Shown here one piece after another: positions 47,371 to 59,304 of a stretch of 64,000 bases of DNA. Position 1 is the first letter of the stretch, and every line of letters begins with the position of its first letter. Source of the DNA: Cephalopachus bancanus (taxonomy: Eukaryota > Chordata > Mammalia > Primates > Tarsiidae); contig JAPVLO010000008.1 of the NCBI GenBank assembly GCA_027257055.1, positions 18,166,001 through 18,230,000 on the forward strand, written 5' to 3'. The position numbers and the translations under genes were made by a program. The notes under the pieces are model-generated. The model had not been told where the DNA came from. It was given only the letters and a program-made list of their open reading frames with translations, and searched no databases.

Positions 47371-48780
47371 AGCTAAATAGGGATTGGAAACCCCAAAGGT
47401 GAAGGTAAGTACAGCACCATCCCTACACAAAGGCTGAATAGGTCTAGATGAATAGGATGGGCATTTGAAGAGGCCCCAAAACAAGGAAGTGTGGCTTCAT
47501 GGAATCTTGTGACTCCAACAGATTCTTAGAGCACCTTCTCTATAGGAAAAGCTTTTCTAAGCCATGACTTAATCCATGGTGGAGTGCCCTGACATCTGGG
47601 GCAAAACTCTGTGGTCCTGTGGCTGTGCAGTGCAGGGTTCAGGGCAGGAAGTGGGTACAAATTTTGTATCCAGCTGACATTGCAACTGGAAATTAAGATT
47701 GGCAGCAAATAATTATTGAAAGTGGCAGACTGCCAGATTCTCAGTGCTCATACTCTGTGCCTGTCTTGCCAGCTTGAAGTTTCTTGATGACCAGCAAGTG
47801 TCAAGACCACTGCTTTATTGCTCCATTCCAAAATGGGAAATTTGCAGTGATTCACTAGTAATGTGGGGTCACTTATAAAATTGCTTCAAATCATCAGAAC
47901 TGATTACACAGTCATGTGAAACACTGTGCCAATTACTCTGGAGTGTTTCATCTGATGTGCCTAAACGTCACATAGCAAAACTGTGCACCAAAACAAAAGC
48001 TGTAAAAACAAAACAAAACAAAAAAAGCACAGAAAAAGCAAAAAAGAAACACTGAAGCAAACGCAAATTTGAGTCTTTGAAGACATACAGTACGCCCCTT
48101 TTGGATGATGCATCCAATATCCCTTGCACTTGGTGGGCACAAATAAATGCTCACATAATTACTCTTTAACTGGGTAATTACATGCTTACTCATGCCCTGT
48201 GAATTCATTAGCAATTATACTTGGAATTGCTAGGGAAAAAATAAGACCTGCTAAAGTGGCTTCTGTCAAGTCCTAACTGAACATGGTTGAAAGTGATGGT
48301 TTATAAAATGACTCTGGAGTTATTTTGATCATGGTTGTTTCCAGAGCTTGAAGTTTGTGATAAGCAGTTTCAGAAGGACTGAGAAACAATTGCTGGCTAC
48401 TCTGTGGGAAATTTTCTCCAAGGATTCTATGAAAAGTTGTGGTCTTGATGTTTCTCAGAAAGACAGTGGGATTATAGTTGGTGCTATGTGCAGGATTGGA
48501 TTGGGACCAACCTGTGCAATCAGGGTGGGGCTTTTAGAGTGAGATACAGAATATTTTAAATAAATCAGCAGAGGCTTTTCTCAATAATTGCCAGATATAC
48601 TTTAACAATGCTCTGCTCTCTTCTAAGAATGCTTATTTAATAATACTTGATTGTAAACTACCAGTACAGTTTAAATTGCCAGTGGCAAGTGAGTGCTTTG
48701 TAAAGCACTGGTAATGGATCATAGTGGTGGTTGGATCTCTCATGTACCAGCATTTGATTTTTGAGTTTAGATATCAGTCA
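47371..48780. other. No gene seen; unassigned
   Basis: AT-rich; an A/C-rich simple stretch lies at about 48005-48050. No gene supported. Confidence 0.3.
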
Positions 48781-48829
48781 GGTTTAGGCAGGAAGCTGAC
48801 TCCAACTGAGATGGTCTAAGAGTTTTTGA

Positions 48830-49260
48830 TGAAGGGACTGCTTACAAGATGGCAGCACATCAAGCAATCACCAAGGAGTGTTGGGCACTCAGAGATTAGT
48901 GACAATGGGAAGTTATCATTATCCTTAGTCCTAGGGGTGCAAGGGAAGGGATTTTCGTTATAGGAAACCAGTGAGAGGAGGACCTATGGAAGAGGGGTGT
49001 CCTAACAGGAGATGGAGTCACAAAGCGACAGTCATTGTCAGAAAACAAACCTCAGAGGAAGAAGGGAGTGGGAAAGAAATACCTCAGCTTCTCTCCTCCT
49101 GATCTGTGGTCTCTTGCTGTTAGTACCTCCCATTGGCTTTATTCAACCAGAAACCTACCTGTGAGGGAGTTCTTGGAAATGCATCTTTAGGAGGAAGGCT
49201 CAGGTCCTAGAGCAGTTCAGGGAAGGCACAGGATGACCAAGGGAGGGGTGGAGGCAGACA
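48830..49260. repeat. Probable interspersed repeat, family unassigned
   Basis: Blocks 'gaagggactgcttacaagatgg', 'gttagtacctcccattggc', 'caaccagaaacctacctgtgaggg' and 'aggtcctagagcagttcaggg' resemble the same template as 32480-32870. Family not assigned. Confidence 0.35.
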
Positions 49261-49274
49261 AAAGAATCAGTGAA

Positions 49275-49500
49275 GATTATAATAATGATGGCTGTCATCT
49301 ACTGGATTCTTGCTGTATGCCAAGCATTGTGCTACATGCTTTATATACATAATCCTCAGAGCAACCCTCAAAGACTTTCCCACCATTTTATTGATGAGGA
49401 AACTGAGCCTTGGCATGATTAAGTAACTCACTTAAGATCCTATAGCTAGCAAGCAGCAGAGCTGGTATTGGAACCCTAGCTTCCAGTTCCCAAGCCTGTG
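49275..49500 (+). repeat. MIR SINE
   Basis: 'tggctgtcatctactggattcttgctgtatgccaagcattgtgctacatgc', 'gatgaggaaactgagcc', 'gctagcaagcagcagagctgg': well preserved. The named blocks are separated by MIR-like text. Confidence 0.78.
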
Positions 49501-49524
49501 TGTATATTCCTCAGTTATGCTGTA

Positions 49525-49655
49525 ACTTCTGTAAGCCTCAGCTTTCAAATTGTGAAATCAAGGAAATGTTCCTACCTCTGAAGGTCATTGTAAGGGATAT
49601 CCTGTAAAGTGGTAAGCACAGTACTAGGCTTGTAGGAGATGCCCAACAGTAATAC
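49525..49655 (-). repeat. MIR fragment
   Basis: Antisense: 'taagcctcagctttcaaattgtg', 'gtaagcacagtactaggcttg'. It faces the preceding MIR. Confidence 0.55.
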
Positions 49656-49659
49656 ATTC

Positions 49660-51040
49660 CCTCTGATTCCCCTTTCTGTCATCTTTCTTTTTTCCAGGTC
49701 AAAAAAATCCCGTGGGGCTAGGATGTCTTCCTCTCCAGTGGAGATGGAGTGCTTTAAACATTTTCTCCTCTTGTTCTTCAAGGGTTATAATCAAGACTTT
49801 CAGTTCTGATCTACTGATGTGTTGAGGGAAGTGATTAAATAGAAATTCAGTGCAGGAAGCAAACGTACTTAATAAATGTCAGTAAAAACAGATAGCCTTA
49901 CAAGTTGTTTACTCAACAATTGAGATTTTCATTTTTTTAAGGAAAGGTGAAACTACAGTAAATTCTTAACCTCAAAAAGTAGATTTGTATCCAGAAGAAG
50001 TGAATAAATTAATACTCAAGAAATAAGGTCACCCACATTTCTTGGTTTTTCACATCTTCAAAACACACATTGTTTAAACTTTGAGAAGGGATTTCATAGG
50101 TGAGTTTTTTCTTTTTCTCCCTCCCCCACCAATACTTTTCAGTAAAGAGTATCATTGATTGTTTTTACTATTTGGCAAGTTATAGTATTATGTTTTAGTG
50201 GATATTGGGGCTTAGCATAAAGATGTTATTCTGGTTTCATATTAGAACTTCCCTGTGTTTATTCTGGCTTCTTATCTGCCAACGGCCCCAAGGATATGTT
50301 TATTTTAGTAAAATAAATATTTTTCAACTGCTTCAGCTCTCTGGTCTCTTTTTTCTTAACACCCAGCACAAATGAAGCCATGTTACATTATTTTGTATTT
50401 GCTATCTCTATAGGTGCTAATAGATGTTCATATATTAATTTCCAGTCAGCTCCTCAACCATTTTATAAACTTTTTCAGGTCAAGGTTAGTAATTATAAAT
50501 TACAGCATAACCGTTGATGGCCTAATTCAATGCCAGTCTATAAGTAAGTGCTGATTGATGTTTACTGCATCCTGTGGTTATTTCTGTCTCTTGCAAGGAA
50601 ACCAATTCCAATCAAATTAACTTCTAGTTATTCCCTCCTCTGCCCTCTACTTTTAATCTTTATTAGAAAATGTCTTTTTGTCCTCTTCTCAAATTTAACA
50701 TATTACTCTGAAAATTACAGAAAATCCAGAATAAATGTACAAACAGTAATATAATAACTGAGAGACAAAGAATACTAGTCATAATTGCATCGAAAATACA
50801 GTTCTAAGAAAAATGCAACAAGATATAAACAGAACTTACATGAGGAACATTATAGTTTTTTTACTGATAGCCATAAAGGTCTGAATAAGTTGGGAAATAT
50901 TCCATTTTCTGAAAAGGAAGACTTCATATTTTAAGACAGAAATAGTGTCATCACTAAATAAATGCTTAAGTACATTTAAACAAATAAGAACATACTTGCC
51001 TAGCAAGATAACCTAAGGACTCAACATTTGGTGTCAAACA
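49660..51040. other. No gene seen; unassigned
   Basis: AT-rich, no supported feature. Confidence 0.3.
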
Positions 51041-51150
51041 CCTGTAAAGTGAATTTCACATTTGTTTTTACAAGTTTTACTGTAAGGATCGGATAAAATT
51101 ATATCTGTAAAACGCTTAGTAGAGTGCCTGGCATATGATAATCAATCAAT
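51040..51150 (-). repeat. MIR fragment
   Basis: Antisense: 'ctgtaaggatcggataaaat', 'aaaacgcttagtagagtgcctggcatatgata'. Confidence 0.55.
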
Positions 51151-53024
51151 AATAGGCAGTTATTTTGTTTTCATTATTATCCTTGTTATATATCTAGGGG
51201 TTAATGATGTTTATCTTTCTGATGAGCATCTGGCTTTTCTTCCCCTTATTTGCATTTTCTAATTTTTCTAAAGTATTGCTTTTGTAGTAAGAAGTTAACA
51301 AAAATTGCTTTTAGTTAGAAAGGGAAAGGGAGCACCTTAAGCAAGATATTTTTAAAAAGTGGTTGAACTTAATGAGGGGGCTGACCTGGCCATAGGCCAA
51401 GTAGATCTGTCTTTTCAGAAACATTTTGGGATGTGTTCATGTTTTACTTGTGTCCTTAGTTCAAAATTATTCCTGCTGACTTCTTATCCAACTAACCCCT
51501 GACTTGTATATGTGGGTCTTGACTGGAGTAAAATGGAAGGACCTTTGATGTCAAACTCAAGTGTGCCAGAGTGGAATTATTTGGTCCCCAAGCCCAATCT
51601 CAAGGAAGACATTGGGCATCTGAAACCATCATACTGGTTTAGTGACCTTCTGTGTCCTTTTCATTTCTGAAAGCCATCTTTCCTTTGATGATTCACTGGA
51701 AATACCATGTCTTCTCCTACTTTCTCCCGCTGAAGTCTTCTCTGGATTTTCTGACCACAGAATTTTAAGGTCACGTAATTTTATTTCCAGGCTTATGCTT
51801 CTTCTATTTTTCCTCTGATTCCTCCTGCCTAGTCCTTCTACCTTTCTAGCCCACTAGTGACAGAAGTGGATGCAGTCATTTCTCTTTAAGTGGAAATTGT
51901 GGTCCACAAGTCTATCCATTGCAGATTTTATTTTCTGTCTCGATAGTCTGACATACGCCGAACTGAAAGTCTCTGGTTTTTAACTGTTGCAGGTAGCACC
52001 AAAGGGCTCACTTTTCTGTGCAGATTCTGGAGTTGCCAACCAAGGTGAACTCGCTTTGAAAATACTTGTACTTAGGTGCTTCCAAAGTAATCTTAGGAGT
52101 AGCAGTACTGTGAAATATGATCTGGGCTCCTCTCATGGATGCTGGTTTGCTTTCAGAAGTGGCCTGAGAGAAGTGCTTCTTCATTTGTGCCATTTGAAGA
52201 AAAGATGCTGGAAGTTTCTTGAACAGAGTTTGATCTCTAATTATGAAACTCTGGGCATTATAGACCCACACTATACTACCAATTTTGTTTTGACATTTAC
52301 TCTAGAATTTACAGAGATTGCCAGATCTAAGTTTTGCTTCTGAGACTGAAAATTTGAACTGTCTGGCTCAAGAATCATCTCAGCGACCTGAGCCAGGCTT
52401 GTATTTGCAAATAACCACCTTCTTCTATTCTCATATCTGTTAATTCATTTTATTGATAAAAGCCTAAAGAAAGAAAATGGTTCTGGAGATGTTTTTATTG
52501 TGTTGGTTCTTGCCTGAGTTTGGGTGAAATAATATACTATATATTTATGTATACATGTTCACATACACATGCATATTATGCAGTACATTTGTATGTGTAG
52601 ATGTGCATCTGTGTGAAGGGAAGAGGAAAATCTCAACAGATCCCAGCATAATCCAGTATAGAACTAGACATATGCAAGTAGGTGGGCTAATTCCTCACTC
52701 TCACTGTCCAGTCTCCTAATTTATGTCCCAATTTGCTCTACTGTTCTTATCTGTCAAAAGGAATTATTTGCCATTTACCTCAGAAGAATGGAGTGGAAAT
52801 AAATGAGAGTGCGGAGCACACATTCTCTAAGACTACATATAAAATAAATATGAGCTATGCATTTAGACCCACTTGTAAAGAGCAATTTCAATATTATACT
52901 TTATATATTTTACCAGATATATTCAGAGTAACTTTATCTATGTACTCTGACCTCAATTATGTAAATGTATGTATTGTGTACATATGTGTGTGTATGCTAT
53001 ATATAATATATATTTAATAGCAGG

Positions 53025-53028
<4 letters not shown>
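51150..53028. other. No gene seen; unassigned
   Basis: A 118-codon plus frame (51987-52343) overlaps an 87-codon minus frame. A pyrimidine-rich AG precedes it ('ttttaactgttgcag' at about 51977-51991), but no matching donor with a conserved frame can be argued. Confidence 0.35.
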
Positions 53029-53067
<39 letters not shown>

Positions 53068-53079
53068 GTGTGTGTGTGT
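53029..53079. repeat. (TG)n microsatellite
   Basis: About 25 TG units with one TGCG interruption. Confidence 0.98.
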
Positions 53080-53514
53080 ATAAACTCAGAGTTTTAGATA
53101 TATCTTGTTTTCTACTGGAAAACTTTTCTTTTTGCCCATATGCTGACAGTGTAAACTCAGTTAGACTAATTGTAGCTCATTCATGTTTAAACATAATTAA
53201 TTCATTGCTTCTCCAGACAAAGCAGTTCATACTTATCAAACAGAAGGTCATACTTTCTTTACTACTTCTTAAGAGGGTAGCAGACAGAAAGTGTCAACTT
53301 GTTAGACAAGTTGAAAAAAGAGATGATGAAATTGAACGTACTGATCTTGTTGGTGGGAAATATGTGAACAGAGGTACTCAGAAGAGCAGAAACTGCATGA
53401 TTGACAGAGATTTTGGAGGGAAGTAGAATCCAGAATTTGCAGCATTTTGACTGACACCCCGATAAGATTTTAGAAAATTGTATAGTTACTCCCATATATT
53501 AATTAGACATAAAG

Positions 53515-53590
53515 ATTTTATTTTCGTTTTGAAATAATTGCAAACTCCTGGAGAATTGCATGAGTAGCACAAAGAGTTACCATGTATTCT
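53515..53590 (-). mobile_element. Old L1 3'-end fragment
   Basis: 'ttttgaaataattgcaaactcctggagaattgcatgagtagcac' resembles the antisense end of an old L1ME/L1MC. A younger L1 has inserted next to it. Confidence 0.4.
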
Positions 53591-53599
53591 TTTGTAAAA

Positions 53600-54012
53600 T
53601 GTATTTTATTTTAAAGATGTGGGTACAATTCAGGATTAGGTATACAAGGGGTCATTGTACAGGTAAAACTTAGGCCTACCTTTTGTTCCCACTTTGCCTG
53701 GTTTGAGATCAGGTATCCTTATTAATGTTATGTGCTGCCCCCCCACCCCTGCTCCCCTGCCAGTTTCCGGCTACTGCCAACCCCTTTCTTATAGTACTAT
53801 GGTACATGTTCAGGGTCCACTTATGACATATGCAACTCAGTTCTTTGTTTCTGTGATAAATCACTGAGTATTATAGAGTCTAAATCCATCCAAGTTTTCA
53901 CAAAGTCTGTAATTTTGTTCTTTATGGCTGTGTAATATTCCATTGTGTATATGTACCACTTTCTTTTTTAAGTCGGTCCAGTTTCAGTGGGTAGCACTGA
54001 AAATAATGCTAA
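53600..54012 (-). mobile_element. 5'-truncated L1 3' end
   Basis: Minus-oriented: T-rich tail, 3' UTR with a C-rich run ('gctgcccccccaccc'), then the ORF2 terminus. Close to the right end, about 35 bp of the expected text ('ggttggttccatg...') is missing. Target-site duplication not found. Confidence 0.85.
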
Positions 54013-54207
54013 AATTAAAATAGCAACTTTACAGTGAAGAAATCTGGAGGGCACAATTCTCCCAGTGATCCAGGGACTAACAGTGGGACAACTGACAACC
54101 TGTGCTTCTTGATGTGTTATACTGAGAAGGACACAGCATCACTTCTGTTGTTTCTGGTGTATTATACATATTGATATATTTAGAATGGAACTTCTATATT
54201 ATTCCTT

Positions 54208-54354
54208 TTATTTTATTTTATTTTTTTGAGTAGGAGTCTCACTCCGTTGCCCAGGCTGGAGAGCAGTAGCACACTCACAGCCACAATAGCCTTGACCTTC
54301 CGCCTCAGCCTTCCAAGTAGCTGGAACTACAGGCACACGCCACCATGCCCAGCT
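54208..54354 (-). mobile_element. Alu right-arm-only insertion with internal deletion
   Basis: T-rich tail and one right arm, ending exactly at 'catgcccagc', the start of the right monomer. About 25 bp are missing after 'gccttgacc'. A short duplication ATTCCTT (54201-54207 and 54361-54367), with partial similarity beyond it, supports a complete insertion. Confidence 0.8.
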
Positions 54355-54367
54355 TTTATCATTCCTT

Positions 54368-55214
54368 AAAGTGTATACAACAGAATATTTGATTTGATTT
54401 AACACCTATTATCCTCCTTGAAAAATCAGGGACAAGTTTTGCATTAAACAGTTTTGGAAACTCTATTTTCATTCTATTCTATATTTTCAATAACTTACTG
54501 ATCACCCTATCATGATATCCCGAAAAAAGAACATTCATTGAACTGTATTTATTTTCAGTTTCCTGTGACCATAGGCTTAGTATTAAATTATTTTCCTCTG
54601 GACTGGATTATCTTTATAATTATTGTTGTTATAAAACTGACCAAAAATATGTGAACCAATTATAATTTTTTATAATCAATTGTTACACATAAGTTATAAA
54701 GCTAGCAGTACATCTCATAATGAAATAGATGGAGATGATAGGTATGGTGCCTTGATTAAACTAGGCTTTGGGGACTCCTACTTTGTCTTGTCTTTTTGGT
54801 TGTCTACTCCTGAGGTTTTTATATTGGGACAGGGGGTGAGAGCAAGGAGACCTGGTAGGAAACCTCAGCTGTAGGAAGACTAGTAATGAGAAAAAGTACA
54901 CATAGAAGTCGAGGATTTGGAAATTTATTCCTTAATAATTATTCATGCAGCCTATGCCTCAGAATATCCTCATGGAGCTCCAAGGCATGAGGGGCCCAGG
55001 TTAAATATTTCTCTGTTTGTTAACTCAATCCAGATATTCCCCCCCTCCCAGAATGCTAAAATTCCATGGAAAATCATCTTATATGCCCAAATCATTCTTA
55101 GGTCATAAACATGTGCATAGTATATAATTTTTATGAATCGTGTCTGAGTGCTTTATGATGGGTAATAAACTATTTTGCAGATTTCCTGAGACTGCAACAA
55201 GATCATTAAACGAG
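54368..55214. other. No gene seen; unassigned
   Basis: AT-rich; no supported feature. Confidence 0.3.
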
Positions 55215-55320
55215 AACCTTTATTGAATGACTACTATTTGCTAGGTGCTGTGGTAGACACTTTTGAGATATGTTTGATATATGAAAATGGGATGTTACAA
55301 GGTAGATAAATCAAGGCTTG
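55215..55320 (-). repeat. L2 LINE fragment
   Basis: 'ttattgaatgactactatttgctaggtgctgtggtagac' is an antisense L2 terminus, diverged. Confidence 0.45.
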
Positions 55321-56613
55321 ATGTTGAGATTGCAAAAGGAAACTTTGAAAAAAATTAGTCACAGGGAGTCTGTAAGTAATGAGTACTCTTGACTGCATAT
55401 TTGAATTGCTCAATTTATGAAAAAAAAACAAACAAAAACCAGTTTAAAGACAGTTACTTAGGATTATTTTGACCACATAATGTCACATGCACCTTTATGC
55501 CTCAAGCAAGTGTTTACAAAAGCAGAAACATGTCTAAATATAATTGTGATTTTCGAAGGATGCCATTATGGGTGTTGATTGTAGGCTCATTAGGAGGGTA
55601 TATTGATGAGACCTAGAAAGCAGCATATGCCTGAATGGGGAAACTGAGGTCAAGCCTTTCTGTCTGTGTGTCAAGCCTTTCCCTCTGTGTCACTTGGCTT
55701 GGCTTTAGCTTGAATGCAATGTAATTTACTCTGCAGCTATCTGGATAGAAAAAAATTTTGTATAATGTTAACTTTTAAATAATTTTTAAAACAGAAAAGG
55801 CATTTCACTCCATCACTGTAGTATATTTAAGGTTTAGAACTCCTTAGTGAATGGAAAGCCAACCACTTACTGGCACATCCAGCATTCTATGTGTATCACA
55901 CTGGAGATCCATGGTTGGAAATAGTGCTTGAATAAACCCCAGTTAATTGTCAGTTAGCCTTCAGATGGCAATTTGTTAAAAAAAGAAAAAGAAAAAGAAA
56001 GAAAAGAAAAGAAAAGAAAGTATATCCAATCCTGGTTGCTGCTTAGTGGCTTGAATCAGATGATGTTTTCTACCTGTCTGTCCCTGAACATCCCTCCCAC
56101 CCCACCCAGCAATACCAAAGTCACATCTGGAAAGTAAATTGCTGAGAAAATGCATTTTTGCTAAGCTACACAGGAAGAGAAAATCAGTGTATGTAATGCT
56201 ACACTAAAACTGTGCTAATGTGGTCAGTGTTTCCTATTTTTAAAAAAATGACAAAGTTATTAAGAAAAATGTTATCTTGTTTTACCTCATAGGGAAGCAA
56301 TCTAAATTTGCTAGGGATGGCATAGCTCCCACAGGCTGAATCACTTCCTACTGTCCCTTCTCTGTATCTTGACTGTGAGAACCCAGTGCATCAGTAGGGT
56401 TTAGGTGGTTTGTTCTATCCCAAACAGGTGATGGGTTAGCCAGGTTTTACTGGGGCTGCGTCTGCAGCTGTTTTCAAGTACCACATAGAAAGAGACTGTG
56501 AGGTGGCAGAATTGGGTGATGCCAGGGTTACAGTAAAAAGTTGTATATTTGTATCTGATAGTCATAAGTTGGCAATGTCCATTGTAGGAGGAACCAACAG
56601 AAAACAGACATGT
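55320..56613. other. No gene seen; contains small tandem and simple repeats
   Basis: A 21-bp unit is duplicated in tandem at 55649-55669 and 55670-55690. An (AAAAG)n purine tract lies at 55978-56020. No gene supported. Confidence 0.5.
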
Positions 56614-56622
56614 TATCCTTAT

Positions 56623-57672
56623 TTTTTTTAAGATATGGGGTACAATTCAGGGTTGGGTACATAGGTAGTCATCGTACAGGTGCAGTTTGGGCCTCCCATT
56701 TGTCCTCACTTTGCTTAGTTTGGGATCAGATACCTTATTAATGTTATATGCGCCTCCCCTCCCCTAGCAGTGACCCACTACTGCCAATCCCTGTCATGTA
56801 CTATTATGATAAACGTTCAGTGTCCACTTATGAGTGAGAACATGTGATACTCAGTTTTTGTTTCTGTGATAGATCACTGAGTATGATAGACTCTAAAGCC
56901 ATCCAAGTTGCTGCAAAGTCCATAATTTTGTCCTTTTTTATGGCTGTGGAGTATTCCATCATGTATATGTACCACATTAAGAAAAACATCCAGTTCATTT
57001 TAATGGGCAGCACAATTAGTTCCTTGTTTTTACTATTGTGAATAATGCTTCAATAAACATGCATGCACAGGTATCTTTTTTATAGAATTATTTGAATTCC
57101 TCCAGGTATATTTCCAGAAGGAGGATTGCTGGGTCATATGGAATGTCAATTTCTAGATCTTTTAGGAATCACCACACTGTTTTCTACAGAGGTTGTACTA
57201 GTTTACACCCTCACCAATAGTGTAAAAGCATTCCCTTTTCTCCAAATCCTCTTCGGCATCTGTTTTTTGAGTTATTAATGGTGGTCATCCTGACTGGAGT
57301 TAGGTGGTAGTGAGACTGGGCATTTTTTTGTGTATCTGTTAGACACCCTTACAGAAACTGGAATAGGCAACCAGTTCCTGATCAAAACCCCAAAAGCCCA
57401 AGCCATAAGAGATAAGATAGACAAATGGGACTTCATTAAACTAAAAATTTCTGCAAAGCAAAAAAAAAAAAACACTTAAGAGAGTGGGGAGACAGTCCAC
57501 AGAATGGGAAAAAATATTTTCCAACTGTTTATCTGACAAAGGATCCAGGATCTACAAGGAGCTCAAACATGCCAAAAGGAAAACAAAAAACCAAAAGACA
57601 AAAAACCAAACAGCCCTATTAAAAAGTGGGCAAAAGATATGAATAGACACTTCTCAAAAGAAGATATACAAA
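56623..57672 (-). mobile_element. L1 with 5' inversion (twin priming), first of two
   Basis: From 56623 to about 57342 the sequence is a minus-oriented L1 3' end (tail, 3' UTR, ORF2 terminus). From about 57343 to 57672 it is the adjacent upstream part of ORF2 in plus orientation ([16 protein letters not shown]). The two parts meet at nearly contiguous L1 positions. Target-site duplication TATCCTTAT at 56614-56622 and 57673-57681 shows one insertion event. Confidence 0.93.
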
Positions 57673-57825
57673 TATCCTTATGGTTGGAATACTGCATTGA
57701 ATTGCAGAAACCTCCTTTATTTCTCTATCAGAGAGGTTAATTAACTTGGCTGTCTAGTATGAAATGTAAGACTGTGGAAAATTCTATGTATTTTTAAAAT
57801 TTCTATTTTGGTAGCACTATAGTTT

Positions 57826-59291
57826 TTTTGTTTTAATTTTTATTTCAAATATGTGAGGTACAATTCAGGGTTAGGTATACAAATGTTCATTATGCAGGTA
57901 CCCTTTGTTGATGAGGTGTGCCCCCACCTCCCCTGGCAGTTTCCCACAACTGCCAATCCCACCCCCGCTCTCCCCCGGCAGTTACCCACTACTGCCAATC
58001 CCTTTTTTTTTTTTAAATAGTATTACAATAGTTGTTCAACGTCCACTTGTGAGTGAGAACATGTGATACTCGGTTCTTTGTTTCTGTGATAGATCACTCA
58101 GTATTATAGCCTCTAAGTCCATTCAAGTTGCTGCAAAGTCCATAATTTTGTCCTTCTTTATGGCTACATAATATTCGATTGTGTATATGTACCACATTTT
58201 TTAAATCCATATCTTCTTTCGATGGGCAGTTCGGTTGGTTCCATGTTTTTGCTATTGTGAATAATGCTGCAATAAACATGCGTGTGCAGGTATCTTTTTT
58301 CATAGAGTGATTTGAGTTCCTCCAGGTATATTTCCAGTAGGGGGATTGTGGGGTCGTATGGAAGGCAATTTTTAGATCTTTTAGGAATTGCCACACTTTT
58401 CCACAGAGGCTGTACTAACATACACTCCCACCAACAGTGTAAAAGTGTTCCCTCTTTGCCACGTCTTCTCCAGCATCTGTTGTTTTTTGAGGTACTGATG
58501 ATGACCATCCTGACTGGAGTTAGGTGGTATCTCAGTGTGGTTTTAATTTGTATTTCTTTGATGACTAGTGAAACTGAGCCATTTCTCATTTATCTGTTGG
58601 CTGCTCGTATGTCTTCTTTTGGGAATTGTCTATTCATATCTTTTGCCTGCTTTGTAATGGGGTGGTTTGTTTTTTTCTTTTTGGCACATTTGAGTTCCTT
58701 ATAGATCCTAGATGTCAGGCCTTTATCAGATATATTTTCCCAGGCTGTGGGCTGTGTCCCTGCTCTCTCAATGATTTCTTTGGCTTTGCAGAAGCTTGTC
58801 AGTTTTATGAGGTCCCACTTGTCTATCTTATCTCTTATGGCATGGACACTTGGAGTTTTAATCAGGAATTGTACAGGAGTTCATATGGAAACATAAATGA
58901 CCATGAATAACCCTCCCCCCCCCAAAGCGGGAGGTATCACACTCCCAGCCTTTAAAGTTTATTATAAAGCTACAATAATCAAAACAGCCTGGTATTGGTA
59001 CAAGAACAGGCATATAGACTAATGGAACAGGATAGAGATTCCAGAAGCAAAACCTTAATTTCTCAACCAACTCATCTTCGACAAAGCCTCCACCACCAAC
59101 CACTGGGGAGAGGAGAACCTATTCAGTAAACGGTGCTGGGAAAACTGGCTGACCACATGCAGAAGATTAAAACAAGATCCCTACCTACCACCATACACAA
59201 AACCCAACTCTAAATGGATCAAAGACCTAAATGTAAAACCTCAAACTTTAAGAACCTTAGGAAATGCAGGAGATACCCTTATGAAAATTGG
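57826..59291 (-). mobile_element. L1 with 5' inversion (twin priming), second of two
   Basis: 57826-58867 is a minus-oriented L1 3' end. 58868-59291 is upstream ORF2 sequence in plus orientation, including 'ttcatatggaaacataaatg' and 'gctggggaaaactggc' type text (translated [12 protein letters not shown]). The junction skips only about a dozen L1 bases. Target-site duplication AGCACTATAGTTT / AGCACTATGGTTT at 57813-57825 and 59292-59304. It lies 153 bp from the previous inverted L1. Confidence 0.94.
58164..58867 (-). pseudogene. L1 ORF2 C-terminal remnant
   Basis: Minus-strand frames at 58164-58589 and 58094-58396 spell the end of L1 ORF2: GTLLHCWWECMLVQPLWKSV, YDPTIPLLEIYLEE and LFTIAKTWNQP. 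The frame changes between them, so it is broken. No reverse-transcriptase or endonuclease core is present. Confidence 0.9.
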
Positions 59292-59304
59292 AGCACTATG
59301 GTTT

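Noticed and set aside
51987..52343. 118-codon plus-strand frame preceded by a pyrimidine-rich AG
   Set aside because: A possible splice acceptor alone is common. No matching donor, no known domain, and an 87-codon frame on the opposite strand.
53028..53426. 132-codon frame starting with alternating Cys/Val
   Set aside because: It starts inside a (TG)n microsatellite; the rest has no recognisable protein feature.
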